64,000 bases of DNA from Streptomyces sp. HmicA12 (lineage in GTDB: Bacteria > Actinomycetota > Actinomycetes > Streptomycetales > Streptomycetaceae), in contig NZ_KB891797.1 of assembly GCF_000373565.1 (NCBI RefSeq), positions 592,487-656,486 on the forward strand, in the 5' to 3' direction. A model generated the notes under the pieces. The model saw nothing but the letters and a program-made list of their open reading frames with translations, did no database searches and was not told the origin of the DNA. Positions 53,066 through 63,284 of this stretch are shown in pieces. The translations under genes were made by a program, and so were the position numbers. Each line of letters opens with the position of its first letter. The first letter of the stretch is position 1.

Positions 53066-53791
53066 TCAGCCCTTGACGTTGACGGCGATGGTGCCCGCCG
53101 CCTTGTCGTGCCAGCCCTGCTGGCGGCCGGAGTTGTCGAAGAACGGCGACAGGTAGACCAGGAGCATGCCGATACCGCAAGCGAGGTAGCCGGCGTACGG
53201 AATGACCCAGCGCAGCAGTCCCTTGCCGAGACCGGGCTTCTGGCCGTTCTCCAGGCGCAGCACGCGGATGCCGACGGCCAGCTTGCCGAGCGTGGCGCCC
53301 ACGAAGGAGATCATCAGGACCTCGTACAGGAGCGTCACGGCCAGCATGCCGAGCGCGATCGGGATGATCTTGCCGATCATGTCCGAGCTTGCGTTGTTGA
53401 CGCAGGTGTCGTACGTGCTCGACGCCGGGTCGCAGTCGGTGGCGGACTTGACGCTGTCCACGAACATCGGGCCGATCAGCACGAAGTAGATGATCGAGTA
53501 CAGGACACCGTCGATCGCGCGGGCGCCGAGCCGGCGGCCCATGCCGGCGATCGGCGGCATACCGGGCTGCATCCCGCCCTGCGGATACGGCGGCATGCCG
53601 CCCTGCGGGGGGTAGGCCCCGGGCTGGCCGGGAGCCTGCGGGTAGCCGTAGCCCTGCGGCGGGACACCCTGCGGCGCGCCCTGGGGCGCCTGCGGGTAGC
53701 CGTAGCCGGGCTGGCCCTGGGGCTGGCCGTACGGATTGCCGCCTTGCGGAGGCTGCTGGCCGTACGGATTGTTGGGTTCGCCGAAACTCAT
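53066..53791 (-). CDS. RDD-family membrane protein with Pro/Gly/Tyr/Gln-rich N-terminus
   Basis: 241 aa. The N-terminal roughly 85 residues are low-complexity (NPYGQ, GYGYPQAP, MPPYPQGG repeats), likely a disordered or phase-separating cytoplasmic tail. The RDD domain begins GMGRRLGARAIDGVLYSIIYFVLIG and has Arg/Asp/Asp-type residues around three membrane helices. Cys pair CDPASSTYDTC lies in an external loop. ATG 53791 follows GGAGG at 8 bases. RDD proteins may transport ions or compatible solutes; role here unknown. Confidence 0.82.
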   Translation of the reverse strand: MSFGEPNNPYGQQPPQGGNPYGQPQGQPGYGYPQAPQGAPQGVPPQGYGYPQAPGQPGAYPPQGGMPPYPQGGMQPGMPPIAGMGRRLGARAIDGVLYSIIYFVLIGPMFVDSVKSATDCDPASSTYDTCVNNASSDMIGKIIPIALGMLAVTLLYEVLMISFVGATLGKLAVGIRVLRLENGQKPGLGKGLLRWVIPYAGYLACGIGMLLVYLSPFFDNSGRQQGWHDKAAGTIAVNVKG

Positions 53792-54007
53792 GGCGGGATC
53801 CTCCGGTGACGGAATCGGGGACGTCGCGGACCTGCGGAGGATCACCACGGCTTTGCGGTCGCACGACCGGCAGTCCCCCCTGCCGCCGATCCGCGGCACT
53901 GCGGAGATCATGGTCGTGAACCAGCCACGCTTTTGTCCAGCGGGCGTTCAGGGCTGTTGTGCAAGTGCAACTTGGGTGAATCCCGGCCGCCCTGAAACAA
54001 TGGCTCC

Positions 54008-54880
54008 ATGACCGCCCAGATTCTCGATGGCAAGGCCACCGCAGCCGCGATCAAGTCCGATCTGACCGCCCGCGTGGCGGCGCTGAAGGAGAAGGGGGTC
54101 ACGCCGGGACTCGGCACGGTCCTCGTCGGGGAGGACCCCGGCAGCCAGAAGTACGTCGCGGGCAAGCACCGCGACTGCGCGCAGGTGGGCATCGCCTCCA
54201 TCCAGCGCGAACTGCCCGCCACGGCCTCCCAGGAGGAGATCGAGGCGGTCGTCCGCGAGCTGAACGAGGACCCGGCCTGCACCGGCTACATCGTGCAGCT
54301 GCCGCTGCCCAAGGGCATCGACGAGAACCGCATCCTGGAGCTGATGGACCCGGCCAAGGACGCGGACGGCCTGCACCCCATGAACCTCGGCCGCCTCGTC
54401 CTGAACGAGCCGGCGCCGCTGCCCTGCACCCCGTTCGGCATCATCACGCTGCTGCGCGAGCACGGCGTGGAGATCAAGGGCGCCGAGGTCGTCGTGGTCG
54501 GCCGCGGCGTCACCATCGGCCGCCCGATGCCGCTGCTGCTCACCCGCAAGTCGGAGAATGCGACCGTCACGCAGTGTCACACCGGCACCCGTGACCTCTC
54601 CGCCCACCTCAAGCGCGCCGACATCATCGTCGCCGCGGCCGGTGTGCCCCACCTGATCAAGCCCGAGGACATCAAGCCGGGCGCCGCCGTGCTCGACGTC
54701 GGTGTCTCGCGCGACGAGAACGGCAAGATCGTCGGCGATGTCCACCCGGGCGTCACCGAGGTGGCCGGCTGGATCTCCCCGAACCCGGGCGGTGTGGGCC
54801 CGATGACCCGCGCCCAGCTCCTGGTGAACGTGGTGGAGGCCGCGGAGCGCGCGAGCCGGAACGCCGACGGTGTTCGCTGA
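54008..54880 (+). CDS. folD: Methylenetetrahydrofolate dehydrogenase/cyclohydrolase
   Basis: 290 aa. Interconverts 5,10-methylene- and 10-formyl-THF, supplying formyl groups for the purN and purH reactions encoded just upstream. Catalytic Tyr/Lys in YVAGKHRDC, folate-site [12 protein letters not shown], and NADP-binding [17 protein letters not shown] are intact. The start is ATG 54008, divergent from the RDD gene. The end overlaps the DUF3017 gene by 11 bases. Confidence 0.97.
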   Translation: MTAQILDGKATAAAIKSDLTARVAALKEKGVTPGLGTVLVGEDPGSQKYVAGKHRDCAQVGIASIQRELPATASQEEIEAVVRELNEDPACTGYIVQLPLPKGIDENRILELMDPAKDADGLHPMNLGRLVLNEPAPLPCTPFGIITLLREHGVEIKGAEVVVVGRGVTIGRPMPLLLTRKSENATVTQCHTGTRDLSAHLKRADIIVAAAGVPHLIKPEDIKPGAAVLDVGVSRDENGKIVGDVHPGVTEVAGWISPNPGGVGPMTRAQLLVNVVEAAERASRNADGVR

Positions 54881-55370
54881 GGCCTCGGGGGGCACGGCGG
54901 GCGGCGCCTCCGACGCGGCGTCCGGCGGGACCCCCGACGACGCCTCCGCCGCCCCGGACGACGCCCAGCGGGGCGGCAGGAAGCGCGGGACGCGGCGGTT
55001 CCCGCTGTGGACCCGCGACACCGCGCGCCCCGAGGGCGGGGGCCGTGCCGCCCCCGGTGACGCCCCGGCCCCCGCACGCCAGTGGCCGCTGATCTCCGTC
55101 CTCGCGCTGACCGGCCTCGGCCTGCTGCTCACCGCGTTCGACGTGTTCCGCGTCGGCACGATGCTGGTCGGCGTGGCCCTGCTCGCGGGCGCCGTCATGC
55201 GCTGGGTGCTGCCGGGCGTCGGCATGCTCGCCGTGCGCTCCCGCTTCACGGACATGCTCACGTACGGGATCCTCGGCCTCGCCATCGTGCTGCTCGCGAT
55301 GATGGCGCAGCCCGATCCGTGGCTCACGATCCCGTTCCTTCAGGACACCTTGCACTTCACCGTGAGGTGA
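54870..55370 (+). CDS. DUF3017 membrane protein
   Basis: 166 aa. A disordered, charged N-terminus (Gly/Ala/Asp, then [11 protein letters not shown]) precedes three membrane helices: [44 protein letters not shown] and [17 protein letters not shown]3017 regularly follows folD in actinobacteria. GTG start overlaps the folD end by 11 bases. Function unknown. Confidence 0.82.
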   Translation: MFAEASGGTAGGASDAASGGTPDDASAAPDDAQRGGRKRGTRRFPLWTRDTARPEGGGRAAPGDAPAPARQWPLISVLALTGLGLLLTAFDVFRVGTMLVGVALLAGAVMRWVLPGVGMLAVRSRFTDMLTYGILGLAIVLLAMMAQPDPWLTIPFLQDTLHFTVR

Positions 55371-55399
55371 GCGGCGACGGACGTCGCTTCGAGTGACGG

Positions 55400-55425
55400 G
55401 CGGGGCTCCGGTGCCGGAGCCCCGC
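55400..55425 (+). terminator. Terminator of folD-DUF3017
   Basis: GCGGGGCTCC (55400-55409) pairs with GGAGCCCCGC (55416-55425) with loop GGTGCC, 30 bases after the stop. The following 55426-55736 contains no gene that I can support; it is the leader of the XRE-DUF2690 gene. Confidence 0.8.
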
Positions 55426-55736
55426 CGTCCTTGTGTGGTGATGTGCGGGCAGGTTGAAGGATTTTGTCGTACGAGGGTGGACAGCGCACATAGCCTGGGA
55501 AATCGGGACCGACCCGGAGAACCGGAGAAGTCGGGTCGTCCCGGGCCCGGAGTTGTGCGAGGGGGCACATTCCGGAGCCTCTTGCCTGTCGAACGCTGTC
55601 GAATGCCCCCGTGCGCCCCTGCCCGGGGAACTGACATCCTGGCTACTCGCATCCCATTGGGTAACCAGTGGGGGGCCGATGCGCGGGCGCAGCGCAGGGG
55701 AATTCAGGCACGTATGGGGGGAATAGGGGGAAGGCA

Positions 55737-56750
55737 ATGCCTCGTTGGAGGGCGCTACCGGACGAACTCGACCCGCAGGTCAAGGAGTTCGCCAGCCAGT
55801 TGCGTCGGCTGGTGGACCGCAGCGGGCTCGGGATCGCCGCGTTGGCGGACCGCACCGGGTACAGCAAGACCTCGTGGGAGCGATATCTGAACGGACGACT
55901 GCTCGCGCCCAAGGGCGCGATCGTCGCGCTCGCCGAGGTCACCGGAACCAATCCCGTCCACCTGACCACGATGTGGGAGCTCGCGGAGCGCGCCTGGAGC
56001 CGTTCCGAGATGCGCCACGACATGACCATGGAGGCGATACGGATATCCCAGGCGCGCGCGGCGCTCGGGGAGTTCGGCTCGCCCGCCACCCAGACCAAAC
56101 CGGCCAAGAACGGCAGCGCCGCCGCTCAGTCGCCGCCCCGGCCCACCGGGGTGGCGGGTCCCGCCGGAGTCTCCCCGACCGTGCCGCCGCAGGGCGGGGC
56201 GCCGAGCCTGGACCAGTTCGGTCCGCCGCCCACCCCGTCGACGTCGGGCCCGCAGGGCTCCGGCGGCAGACGGCGTCTGTTCATGTTCCTCGCGGGCGTC
56301 GTCGGCGCCGCCCTCGTCGTCCTCATCGCCTACGTCATGACCAGCGGCGGCGGTGACAAGGGCGACCGGGCCGAACCGTCGAAGTCGCCGACCACCAGCG
56401 CGCCCCAGCTGCCCGCGGGCGTGCAGTGCGTGGGCGCGAGCTGCACCGGCAAGGACCCGGAGGCCATGGGCTGCGGCGGCGACCTCGCGGACAGCCCCGT
56501 GAAGACCGCCCTCGGCACGGCCAACGTCGAGATCCGCTACAGCAAGACGTGCAAGGCGGCCTGGGCGCGGATCCAGTTCGCGACGCCCGGCGACAGCGTG
56601 ACGCTCGCCGTCGGGTCCAAGAAGTCGAAGAAGGGCCTGGTCGGCGACGCGGACACGGACGCGTACACCCCGATGATCGCCGTGGGCTCGGCCGCCGAGG
56701 CGAAGGCCTGCGGCACGCTCGTGTCCGGGCAGAAGGGCTGCACCGAGTAG
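55737..56750 (+). CDS. XRE-family regulator with membrane helix and external DUF2690 domain
   Basis: 337 aa. The N-terminal helix-turn-helix region (about 15-75: SQLRRLVDRSGLGIAALADRTGYSKTSWERYLNG) is followed by a Pro-rich linker, one membrane helix (LFMFLAGVVGAALVVLIAYVMT) and an external DUF2690 domain with six Cys (VQCVGASCTGKD, MGCGGD, SKTCKAAW, KACGTL, KGCTE), probably disulfide-bonded. The topology suggests that an outside signal is passed to a cytoplasmic DNA-binding domain. ATG 55737 has GGGGGAAGG close upstream; the in-frame extension to 55668 is not conserved. Confidence 0.85.
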   Translation: MPRWRALPDELDPQVKEFASQLRRLVDRSGLGIAALADRTGYSKTSWERYLNGRLLAPKGAIVALAEVTGTNPVHLTTMWELAERAWSRSEMRHDMTMEAIRISQARAALGEFGSPATQTKPAKNGSAAAQSPPRPTGVAGPAGVSPTVPPQGGAPSLDQFGPPPTPSTSGPQGSGGRRRLFMFLAGVVGAALVVLIAYVMTSGGGDKGDRAEPSKSPTTSAPQLPAGVQCVGASCTGKDPEAMGCGGDLADSPVKTALGTANVEIRYSKTCKAAWARIQFATPGDSVTLAVGSKKSKKGLVGDADTDAYTPMIAVGSAAEAKACGTLVSGQKGCTE

Positions 56751-56846
56751 CCGCGCCGAGCGCTCCCCGAGGTCGTGTGCATAAGGCGGTGACTTCGGGG
56801 AAGCCGACTGAGTACCCCCACGGGAGTGGTCACACAGTGGCACCCC

Positions 56847-56888
56847 CGGCGGCCGCCGCCCCCTTCTCTCCCGGGGCGGCGGCCGCCG
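56847..56888 (+). terminator. Terminator after the XRE-DUF2690 gene
   Basis: CGGCGGCCGCCGCCCC (56847-56862) and GGGGCGGCGGCCGCCG (56873-56888) form a perfect 16-bp stem, 97 bases after the stop codon. Confidence 0.85.
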
Positions 56889-56892
56889 TCGT

Positions 56893-56942
56893 GTTCGGGT
56901 GGCTCGCCCCTCCTTCCGCTCTGTGGGGTGAGCCACACGAAC
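56893..56942. terminator. Second hairpin upstream of mdh
   Basis: GTTCGGGTGGCTCGCCCC can pair with GGGGTGAGCCACACGAAC, with a few mismatches and a loop of about 14 bases. It reinforces the stop of incoming transcription ahead of the mdh promoter. Confidence 0.6.
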
Positions 56943-56970
56943 CCGGGGGTCCGGTGCGGGCGAGAGGCGA

Positions 56971-58032
<1,062 letters not shown>

Positions 58033-58056
58033 GTCCCGGCTCAGGCAGTCAGCTCT

Positions 58057-58095
58057 CCGCCCGCGGCGGGTCGTTTCCCGACCCGCCGCGGGCGG
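58057..58095 (+). terminator. Terminator after mdh
   Basis: CCGCCCGCGGCGGGTCG (58057-58073) and CGACCCGCCGCGGGCGG (58079-58095), a 17-bp perfect stem with a 5-base loop, followed by TTT. Confidence 0.93.
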
Positions 58096-58245
58096 TTTGT
58101 CGTCCGGCGGCCCCGACCCCCGCTCCGGCGGCAGTATCCGCTTTCTCCTTGCAGCCCCGGCGCCCTATGCTGCTTCTTTCGCAACTGCCCCACCAGTGAC
58201 GGCAGTTCGAACAAGCATCATCGATGGGAACGTCGGGGGAGTGGT

Positions 58246-60000
58246 GTGAGCACCGCCTATGTACCGCAGCAGTCGTCATCGGAGACCGGCGGCGGTGGCG
58301 TGGGCCCACCGTCGTCGGCGAAGCCGCCGTACGCCAGTGAGGCCACCCGGCTGCTGTGCGCCGGCACCTATCTCGACCAGGACTACCGGAACCGGGTCAT
58401 CGAGCAGCTGCACCTGCACGAGCAGCGCATCGTGGCCCCGTCGCTCGGCTTCGACGCGGCCCGTGTCCTCGCGCACGCCTTGCGCGCCCGGCGCATCGAA
58501 GTGGCGTGGGCCTGGGCCGTGCTCGGCCTGTGGGTGGTGGCCCTGCCGCTGACCGACTACTGGATCGTCGTGTTCCTGCTGCCGTCCGCGCTGCTCGCGC
58601 TCGGCGTCTGGATCCGCGGCCCGCAGAAGCGGCCGCCGGTCTACCGCCGGGTGTTCGCCTGGTACGTGCGCTGGTGGGCGCGGCTCCTGCTGGCCTTGCT
58701 GCTGCTCTCCACCGTGGCCATGGTCACCGGTGACGGCGAGGACTACGACAGCCCCTCCTACGAGATGCGTTCGGGCCTGCGGGACGGCCTGCCCGACGTG
58801 GTGAGCTGGATGATCCCCGAGGGCTCCGGGTCCGGCGACGCCCTGCACGGCTGGCTCACCCTGCTCCTGCTCGTCCTGATCGCCGTGTGCGTGGGCGCCC
58901 AGCGCAGCCAGTTCGCCCGCGCGCTCGGGGACGAACTCTGCGAGGCACGGTTCGCGAACGCCGCCACCGACCCGGCGGAGAGCGCCGAGGGGGCCCGCTT
59001 CCAGCGGGTGATGCGGCGGATCAGGACCGAGCAGCACGCGCCGCTGATCATGTATCACGCGCTCCGCCCGTTCTGCGGCGCGGGCGAACCGGTCGACACC
59101 TGGACCCTGGCCGTCGAGCTGCGGCCCGACCGGTCGAAGAAGCAGCAGCCGCTCAACAACCGGGGCATCCTGGAGAAGATCCGGCCGCTGCTCGAACAGC
59201 TGCGGCTGCCCGCCGAGTTCGCGGGCACCACCGTGCGCGACCGGCTGCGCTGGCTGGAGATCGACGAGTGCGTCTTCCTGCCCGCCGAGGGCCTCGCCGA
59301 GCGGGCGGACGCCCCCTACCGGGCGGAGGCGTTCGAGGAACACCGGGAGCGGTCCGTCGAGGAGGGCGCCGAGAAGCGGCGGCACTTCCTGCGGATCCGG
59401 GTCGGCGGCTGGGAGGAGGAACTGGTCGTCACCGTCTTCGTCCGGGTCCACACCCAGGGCCGGATGCTGATGCTGGAGATCGCGCCGCACGTCCTCGCCC
59501 CGGTGCTGGAGCCGTTCCGCGACGCGGAGCGCACCGCCCACCAGTTCCGCCACAACAACCCGTTCGGCAAGGCCGTCTGGGCCGTCGCGCGCGTGCCGGG
59601 ATCTCCCGCGCGTTCCCTGGTCACCATCGGCCGCTGGGTCGGCTACGGCTGGCAGGTGCTCACCGGCGGGCACAGCGGCGCGCTGCCCGACGGCCCCGCC
59701 CTGTCGGTGCGCGAGCTCGGCTCGGAAGGACCGGGTTCGCTGTTCCAGCGGATGGACGTCGAGCGGTACCTCAAGTCGGTCCAGGACCGCATCGCGGGCG
59801 GGGTGAGCCAGGCGCTCGCCGAATCCGGCTACCAGACCGGCGAGTTCGTCCAGAAGATCGTGAACATCAGCAGTGGTGGCGTGAACATCGACCGGGTCGA
59901 GGACTCCACCTTCGCCGTCGGCAGCCACGCCAGCGCGACGTCGGGCAAGGCCGACGACGCTCCGGCCAAGAAGGGATCGGACGATCATGGCAGCGAATGA
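58246..60000 (+). CDS. Large membrane protein with C-terminal shared 'STFAVGSHA' motif
   Basis: 584 aa, no family recognised. After a disordered start there are membrane helices at about 85-125 (VAWAWAVLGLWVVALPL; WIVVFLLPSALLALGVWI), about 140-165 and about 205-225. A large cytoplasmic α/β domain (about 230-520) includes RIRTEQHAPLIMYHALRPFCGAG and LVVTVFVRVHTQGRMLMLEIAPHVLAPV. The last 45 residues hold VNISSGGVNIDRVEDSTFAVGSHASA, echoed at the N-terminus of the next protein. GTG start. It overlaps the next gene by 14 bases. Confidence 0.72.
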   Translation: MSTAYVPQQSSSETGGGGVGPPSSAKPPYASEATRLLCAGTYLDQDYRNRVIEQLHLHEQRIVAPSLGFDAARVLAHALRARRIEVAWAWAVLGLWVVALPLTDYWIVVFLLPSALLALGVWIRGPQKRPPVYRRVFAWYVRWWARLLLALLLLSTVAMVTGDGEDYDSPSYEMRSGLRDGLPDVVSWMIPEGSGSGDALHGWLTLLLLVLIAVCVGAQRSQFARALGDELCEARFANAATDPAESAEGARFQRVMRRIRTEQHAPLIMYHALRPFCGAGEPVDTWTLAVELRPDRSKKQQPLNNRGILEKIRPLLEQLRLPAEFAGTTVRDRLRWLEIDECVFLPAEGLAERADAPYRAEAFEEHRERSVEEGAEKRRHFLRIRVGGWEEELVVTVFVRVHTQGRMLMLEIAPHVLAPVLEPFRDAERTAHQFRHNNPFGKAVWAVARVPGSPARSLVTIGRWVGYGWQVLTGGHSGALPDGPALSVRELGSEGPGSLFQRMDVERYLKSVQDRIAGGVSQALAESGYQTGEFVQKIVNISSGGVNIDRVEDSTFAVGSHASATSGKADDAPAKKGSDDHGSE

Positions 60001-60349
60001 CGAGCCCTCGGTCAGCATCGGCGACGTCCACGGCAGCACCTTCGCCATCGGCAGCCACGCCCGCGCGGAGAGCCACACGCACAGCGCGCCGCAGCGCGAC
60101 GAGGCGATGCGGGAACTTCTGGAGGCGGTGCGCGAACTGCGTGCCGACCTGACCCGGCTGCGCGACGACGGGCAGCTGCGCGTCCTCGACGCCGAACTCG
60201 CCGAGACGGAGGGCGAGCTCGTCCGCACCGGCAGCGCCCCGGCGACCCGGCTCGACCGGCTGCGGGCGCTGCTCGGCGACTCGCAGGCGGTCGTCTCGCT
60301 GCTCGCGTCGGCCGGCACGGTGGCCGGGATGCTGGGGAACCTGAGATGA
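59987..60349 (+). CDS. Small cytoplasmic protein with N-terminal 'STFAIGSHA' motif and coiled coil
   Basis: 120 aa. Residues about 7-28 (PSVSIGDVHGSTFAIGSHARA) repeat the C-terminal motif of the preceding protein. Then comes a charged coiled coil (MRELLEAVRELRADLTRLRDDGQLRVLDAELAETEGEL) and a Gly/Ala-rich hydrophobic end (VVSLLASAGTVAGMLGNL). The shared motif suggests homotypic contact with its neighbour. It overlaps both flanking genes (14 bases and ATGA), so the trio is one operon. No known family. Confidence 0.72.
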   Translation: MAANDEPSVSIGDVHGSTFAIGSHARAESHTHSAPQRDEAMRELLEAVRELRADLTRLRDDGQLRVLDAELAETEGELVRTGSAPATRLDRLRALLGDSQAVVSLLASAGTVAGMLGNLR

Positions 60350-61170
60350 GCGGGCGCCAGTGGAACGAGGAGACCCAGCGCTGGGAGGCGGCGGGTTCGG
60401 GCCCCGCGACGCTGTCGTCGCCGCCCCCGCCGCGGCCCGATTTCGCGCCGCCGACGCCCTGGCCGGAGCCGGAGCTGCCGGGACCGGCCTCGCCGCCGCC
60501 CGGCCGCGGCCGGCGCTTCGCCGTCGTGGTGGTGGCCGCGGCCGTGCTCGGCGCCGCCGTCGCGTCAGCGGTGGTGCTGGTCGGCCGCGGGGACGACCCG
60601 CGGCCGGACCCGAAGCCGACCGGCACATCCGCCTCTCCCACCGCCACCCCCACGTCCACTCCTACGCCCACGCCCACTGCGACCCCCTCGCCGACCGGCG
60701 GTGAACTCCCCTCGGACTACCGGGAGGTGACGGACGTGGCGGGCTTCACGATCGCTGTGCCCGACGGCTGGGACCGCAGCGAGAGCGAACAGGGTGTCTT
60801 CTACAAGTCCTCCGACGAGTCCTCGCTCATCCAGGTCTTCACCATCACGGAGCCGGACACCGCACCGCTCGCCTCGCTCCGGGCCGCGTCCAAGACCCTT
60901 TCGGGCAAGAACCCCGGGTACGAGGAGGTCTCCCTCGCGGAGACGACCGCGCCCGACGGGGCCTCGGAAGCGGTCACCGACGACGCGGCCGAACTCGTCT
61001 ACGCGTACGACAGCGAGAAGCTCGGCGCCCGCAGGAAGGTGATCGACTTCGCGTTCACCGCGCAGGACGGAACGCAGTACGCGGTGCTCGTCGCGGGCCC
61101 GGACGCCGAGTGGCCCGCCCAGCGGGACCGGCTCACCACCGTCCTGTCCCGGTTCCGCCCTTCGGGCTGA
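60346..61170 (+). CDS. Single-pass membrane protein with kinase-sensor-like outer domain
   Basis: 274 aa. It starts MSGRQWNEETQRWE, a short Trp/Glu motif also seen at the start of other Streptomyces membrane proteins. A Pro-rich linker, one membrane helix (FAVVVVAAAVLGAAVASAVVLVG, about 58-80) and a Thr/Pro spacer follow. The outer domain (about 120-274) has FTIAVPDGWDRSESEQGVFY and ends QRDRLTTVLSRFRPSG, similar in layout to the external domains of the kinases at the start of the window. ATGA overlap with the previous gene. Confidence 0.75.
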   Translation: MSGRQWNEETQRWEAAGSGPATLSSPPPPRPDFAPPTPWPEPELPGPASPPPGRGRRFAVVVVAAAVLGAAVASAVVLVGRGDDPRPDPKPTGTSASPTATPTSTPTPTPTATPSPTGGELPSDYREVTDVAGFTIAVPDGWDRSESEQGVFYKSSDESSLIQVFTITEPDTAPLASLRAASKTLSGKNPGYEEVSLAETTAPDGASEAVTDDAAELVYAYDSEKLGARRKVIDFAFTAQDGTQYAVLVAGPDAEWPAQRDRLTTVLSRFRPSG

Positions 61171-61228
61171 AGCTCTCGACATGCTCAAGTGCCGTTTCGC
61201 CGTCTCCGGGCGCGCGCATCATGGAGGA

Positions 61229-61564
61229 ATGATCTTCAAGTCGAAACCGCCGCGGGAACTGGGTGTCGTCGTCGTGCGTGACGTCGACCGCATCGCCGAG
61301 GCCGTGGACGCGGCGCTCGCGCGGGCGACCGATGCCGAACGGCCGGGTCTCGAGCGGGCCGCCGCGCTGATCGCCGAGACGCCGCGGCCGAGCGAGGCGG
61401 AGCTGCGCGTGCGATGGGTGCGGGAGCGGTTCGCCGCGGCGGGCTACGAGGGTCCTGCGGAATCGGCGCGCGCGGTCAAGGTGCTGCGGGACGCCGAGCC
61501 GTCACTCTCCCTGGTCGCGGCGGTACGGCTCGTCAAGGAGGCGGCGGCGGCCCCGGAGGCGTAG
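61229..61564 (+). CDS. Small hypothetical protein
   Basis: 111 aa, predicted helical and cytoplasmic: VVVVRDVDRIAEAVDAALARATDAERPGLERAAALI, LRVRWVRERFAAAGYEGPAESARAVKVLRDAEPSLSLVAAVRLVKEA. The C-terminal half resembles a ribosomal-L7/L12-like 'AVKVLRDAEPSLSLVAAVRLVK' helix pair, as in small L7/L12-C-terminal-like Streptomyces proteins; this is a tentative reading. ATG 61229 with GGAGGA almost touching it; a downstream GTG cannot be excluded. Confidence 0.55.
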   Translation: MIFKSKPPRELGVVVVRDVDRIAEAVDAALARATDAERPGLERAAALIAETPRPSEAELRVRWVRERFAAAGYEGPAESARAVKVLRDAEPSLSLVAAVRLVKEAAAAPEA

Positions 61565-61711
61565 GGGCCGGGTGACGCAGCGCACTTTTAGGTCCTGCTT
61601 ACGCATGCTTTCCGGACCCCAGGGCAGGGGCTTGCGACATCACCGCGGAGATTGCCGAGAGGCTGCCGCGGTGCTCGGGGGACAGATCCGGAACGGAAGG
61701 CAAACCAGGAC

Positions 61712-63214
61712 GTGTCAGCGCAACAGACCATCCATGTCGGCGGAGAGTGGCGCGGTGCCGCCTCCGGCGCGAGCCGCGAGATCCTCGACCCCGCGGACGC
61801 CGCACCGTTCGCCGTGATCGCCGAGGGCGGCGCCGAGGACGCGGACGCCGCGATAGCCGCCGCCCGCGCGGCCTTCGACCAGGGCCCGTGGCCGCACACC
61901 CCCGTCGCCGAGCGCGCCGCGCTGCTGCGCCGGGTCGCCGACCTCCTCGTACGGGACCGGGAGAAGATCGGCCTCCTGGAGAGCCGGGACGCGGGCAAGA
62001 CCGTCGAGGAGGGCCGGGTCGACGTCGACTGCGTCGCCGACGCCTTCCGCTACTTCGCCGACCTCGTGGTCGGGGAGGGCGCGGGCCGGGTCGTCGACGC
62101 CGGTTCCGACGAGATCCACAGCGTCGTCGTGCACGAGCCGGTCGGCGTCTGCACGATGATCACGCCCTGGAACTACCCTCTCCTGCAGGCGAGTTGGAAG
62201 GTCGCCCCGGCGCTCGCCGCGGGCAACACCTTCGTGATCAAGCCGAGCGAGATCACCCCGCTGACGACCGTCGTGCTCGTCGAGCTCCTGGTGGAGGCCG
62301 GGCTGCCGGAAGGTGTCGCCAACCTCGTGACCGGTCCGGGCGCCACCGTCGGCGCGCGCCTCGCCGACCACCCCGACGTCGACCTCGTCTCCTTCACCGG
62401 CGGCCTGGTCAGCGGAACCTTGGTCGCGCAGGCCGCGGCCGCGACCGTGAAGAAGGTCGCCCTCGAACTCGGCGGCAAGAACCCGAACGTCGTCTTCGCC
62501 GACGCCTGCGAGACGGAGGAAGGCTTCGACACCGCCGTCGACCAGGCGCTGAACGCCGCGTTCATCCACAGCGGCCAGGTCTGCTCCGCCGGTTCGCGGC
62601 TCATCATCGAGGAGTCGGTGCGCGAGCGCTTCGTCGCCGAGCTCGCCCGCCGCGCCGAGAGGATCCGCCTCGGCCGCGGCACCGAGAAGGGCGTCGAGTG
62701 CGGCCCGCTGGTCAGCGAGCAGCAGCGCGACAAGACCGAGTCCTACGTCGCCTCGGCCCTGGCCGAGGGCGCCGTGCTGCGCAGCGGCGGCAAGCGCCCC
62801 GCGGCGAGCGACGTGCGCCCCGCCACCGGCTGGTTCTACGAGCCGACCGTCCTCGACCAGTGCCACCGCGAGATGCGGGTCGTGCGCGAGGAGACCTTCG
62901 GGCCGATCCTCACCGTCGAGACGTTCCGCACCGAGGACGAGGCCGTCGCCCTCGCCAACGACACCGAGTACGGCCTCGCCGGCGCCGTCTGGACCGCCGA
63001 CGCGGGCCGCGCCCGCCGCGTCGCCGGACGCCTGCGCCACGGCACCGTCTGGATCAACGACTTCCACCCCTACCTTCCGCAGGCCGAGTGGGGCGGCTTC
63101 GGGAAGAGCGGCGTCGGCCGGGAGCTCGGCCCCGCCGGGCTCGCCGAGTACCGCGAGACCAAGCACGTGTACCAGAACCTCGCGCCGAAGCCGGTGCGCT
63201 GGTTCGCGGGCTGA
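61712..63214 (+). CDS. gbsA: Betaine-aldehyde dehydrogenase
   Basis: 500 aa aldehyde dehydrogenase that should oxidise betaine aldehyde to the osmoprotectant glycine betaine. Cofactor segment TPWNYPLLQASWK, FTGGLVSGTLVAQ, general base Glu252 in LELGGKN and nucleophile Cys291 in SGQVCSAG are present; the ending FGKSGVGRELG is typical. GTG 61712 begins SAQQTIHVGG; the frame opening at 61652 is not conserved. Substrate assignment relies on the downstream choline-dehydrogenase-like gene 70 bases away. Confidence 0.85.
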   Translation: MSAQQTIHVGGEWRGAASGASREILDPADAAPFAVIAEGGAEDADAAIAAARAAFDQGPWPHTPVAERAALLRRVADLLVRDREKIGLLESRDAGKTVEEGRVDVDCVADAFRYFADLVVGEGAGRVVDAGSDEIHSVVVHEPVGVCTMITPWNYPLLQASWKVAPALAAGNTFVIKPSEITPLTTVVLVELLVEAGLPEGVANLVTGPGATVGARLADHPDVDLVSFTGGLVSGTLVAQAAAATVKKVALELGGKNPNVVFADACETEEGFDTAVDQALNAAFIHSGQVCSAGSRLIIEESVRERFVAELARRAERIRLGRGTEKGVECGPLVSEQQRDKTESYVASALAEGAVLRSGGKRPAASDVRPATGWFYEPTVLDQCHREMRVVREETFGPILTVETFRTEDEAVALANDTEYGLAGAVWTADAGRARRVAGRLRHGTVWINDFHPYLPQAEWGGFGKSGVGRELGPAGLAEYRETKHVYQNLAPKPVRWFAG

Positions 63215-63284
63215 GCCCGCCCCGTACCCGCACGCACCCCCCACTCATTACGCGAAGTACCTTGCGACACCTTGGAGTTGACGC

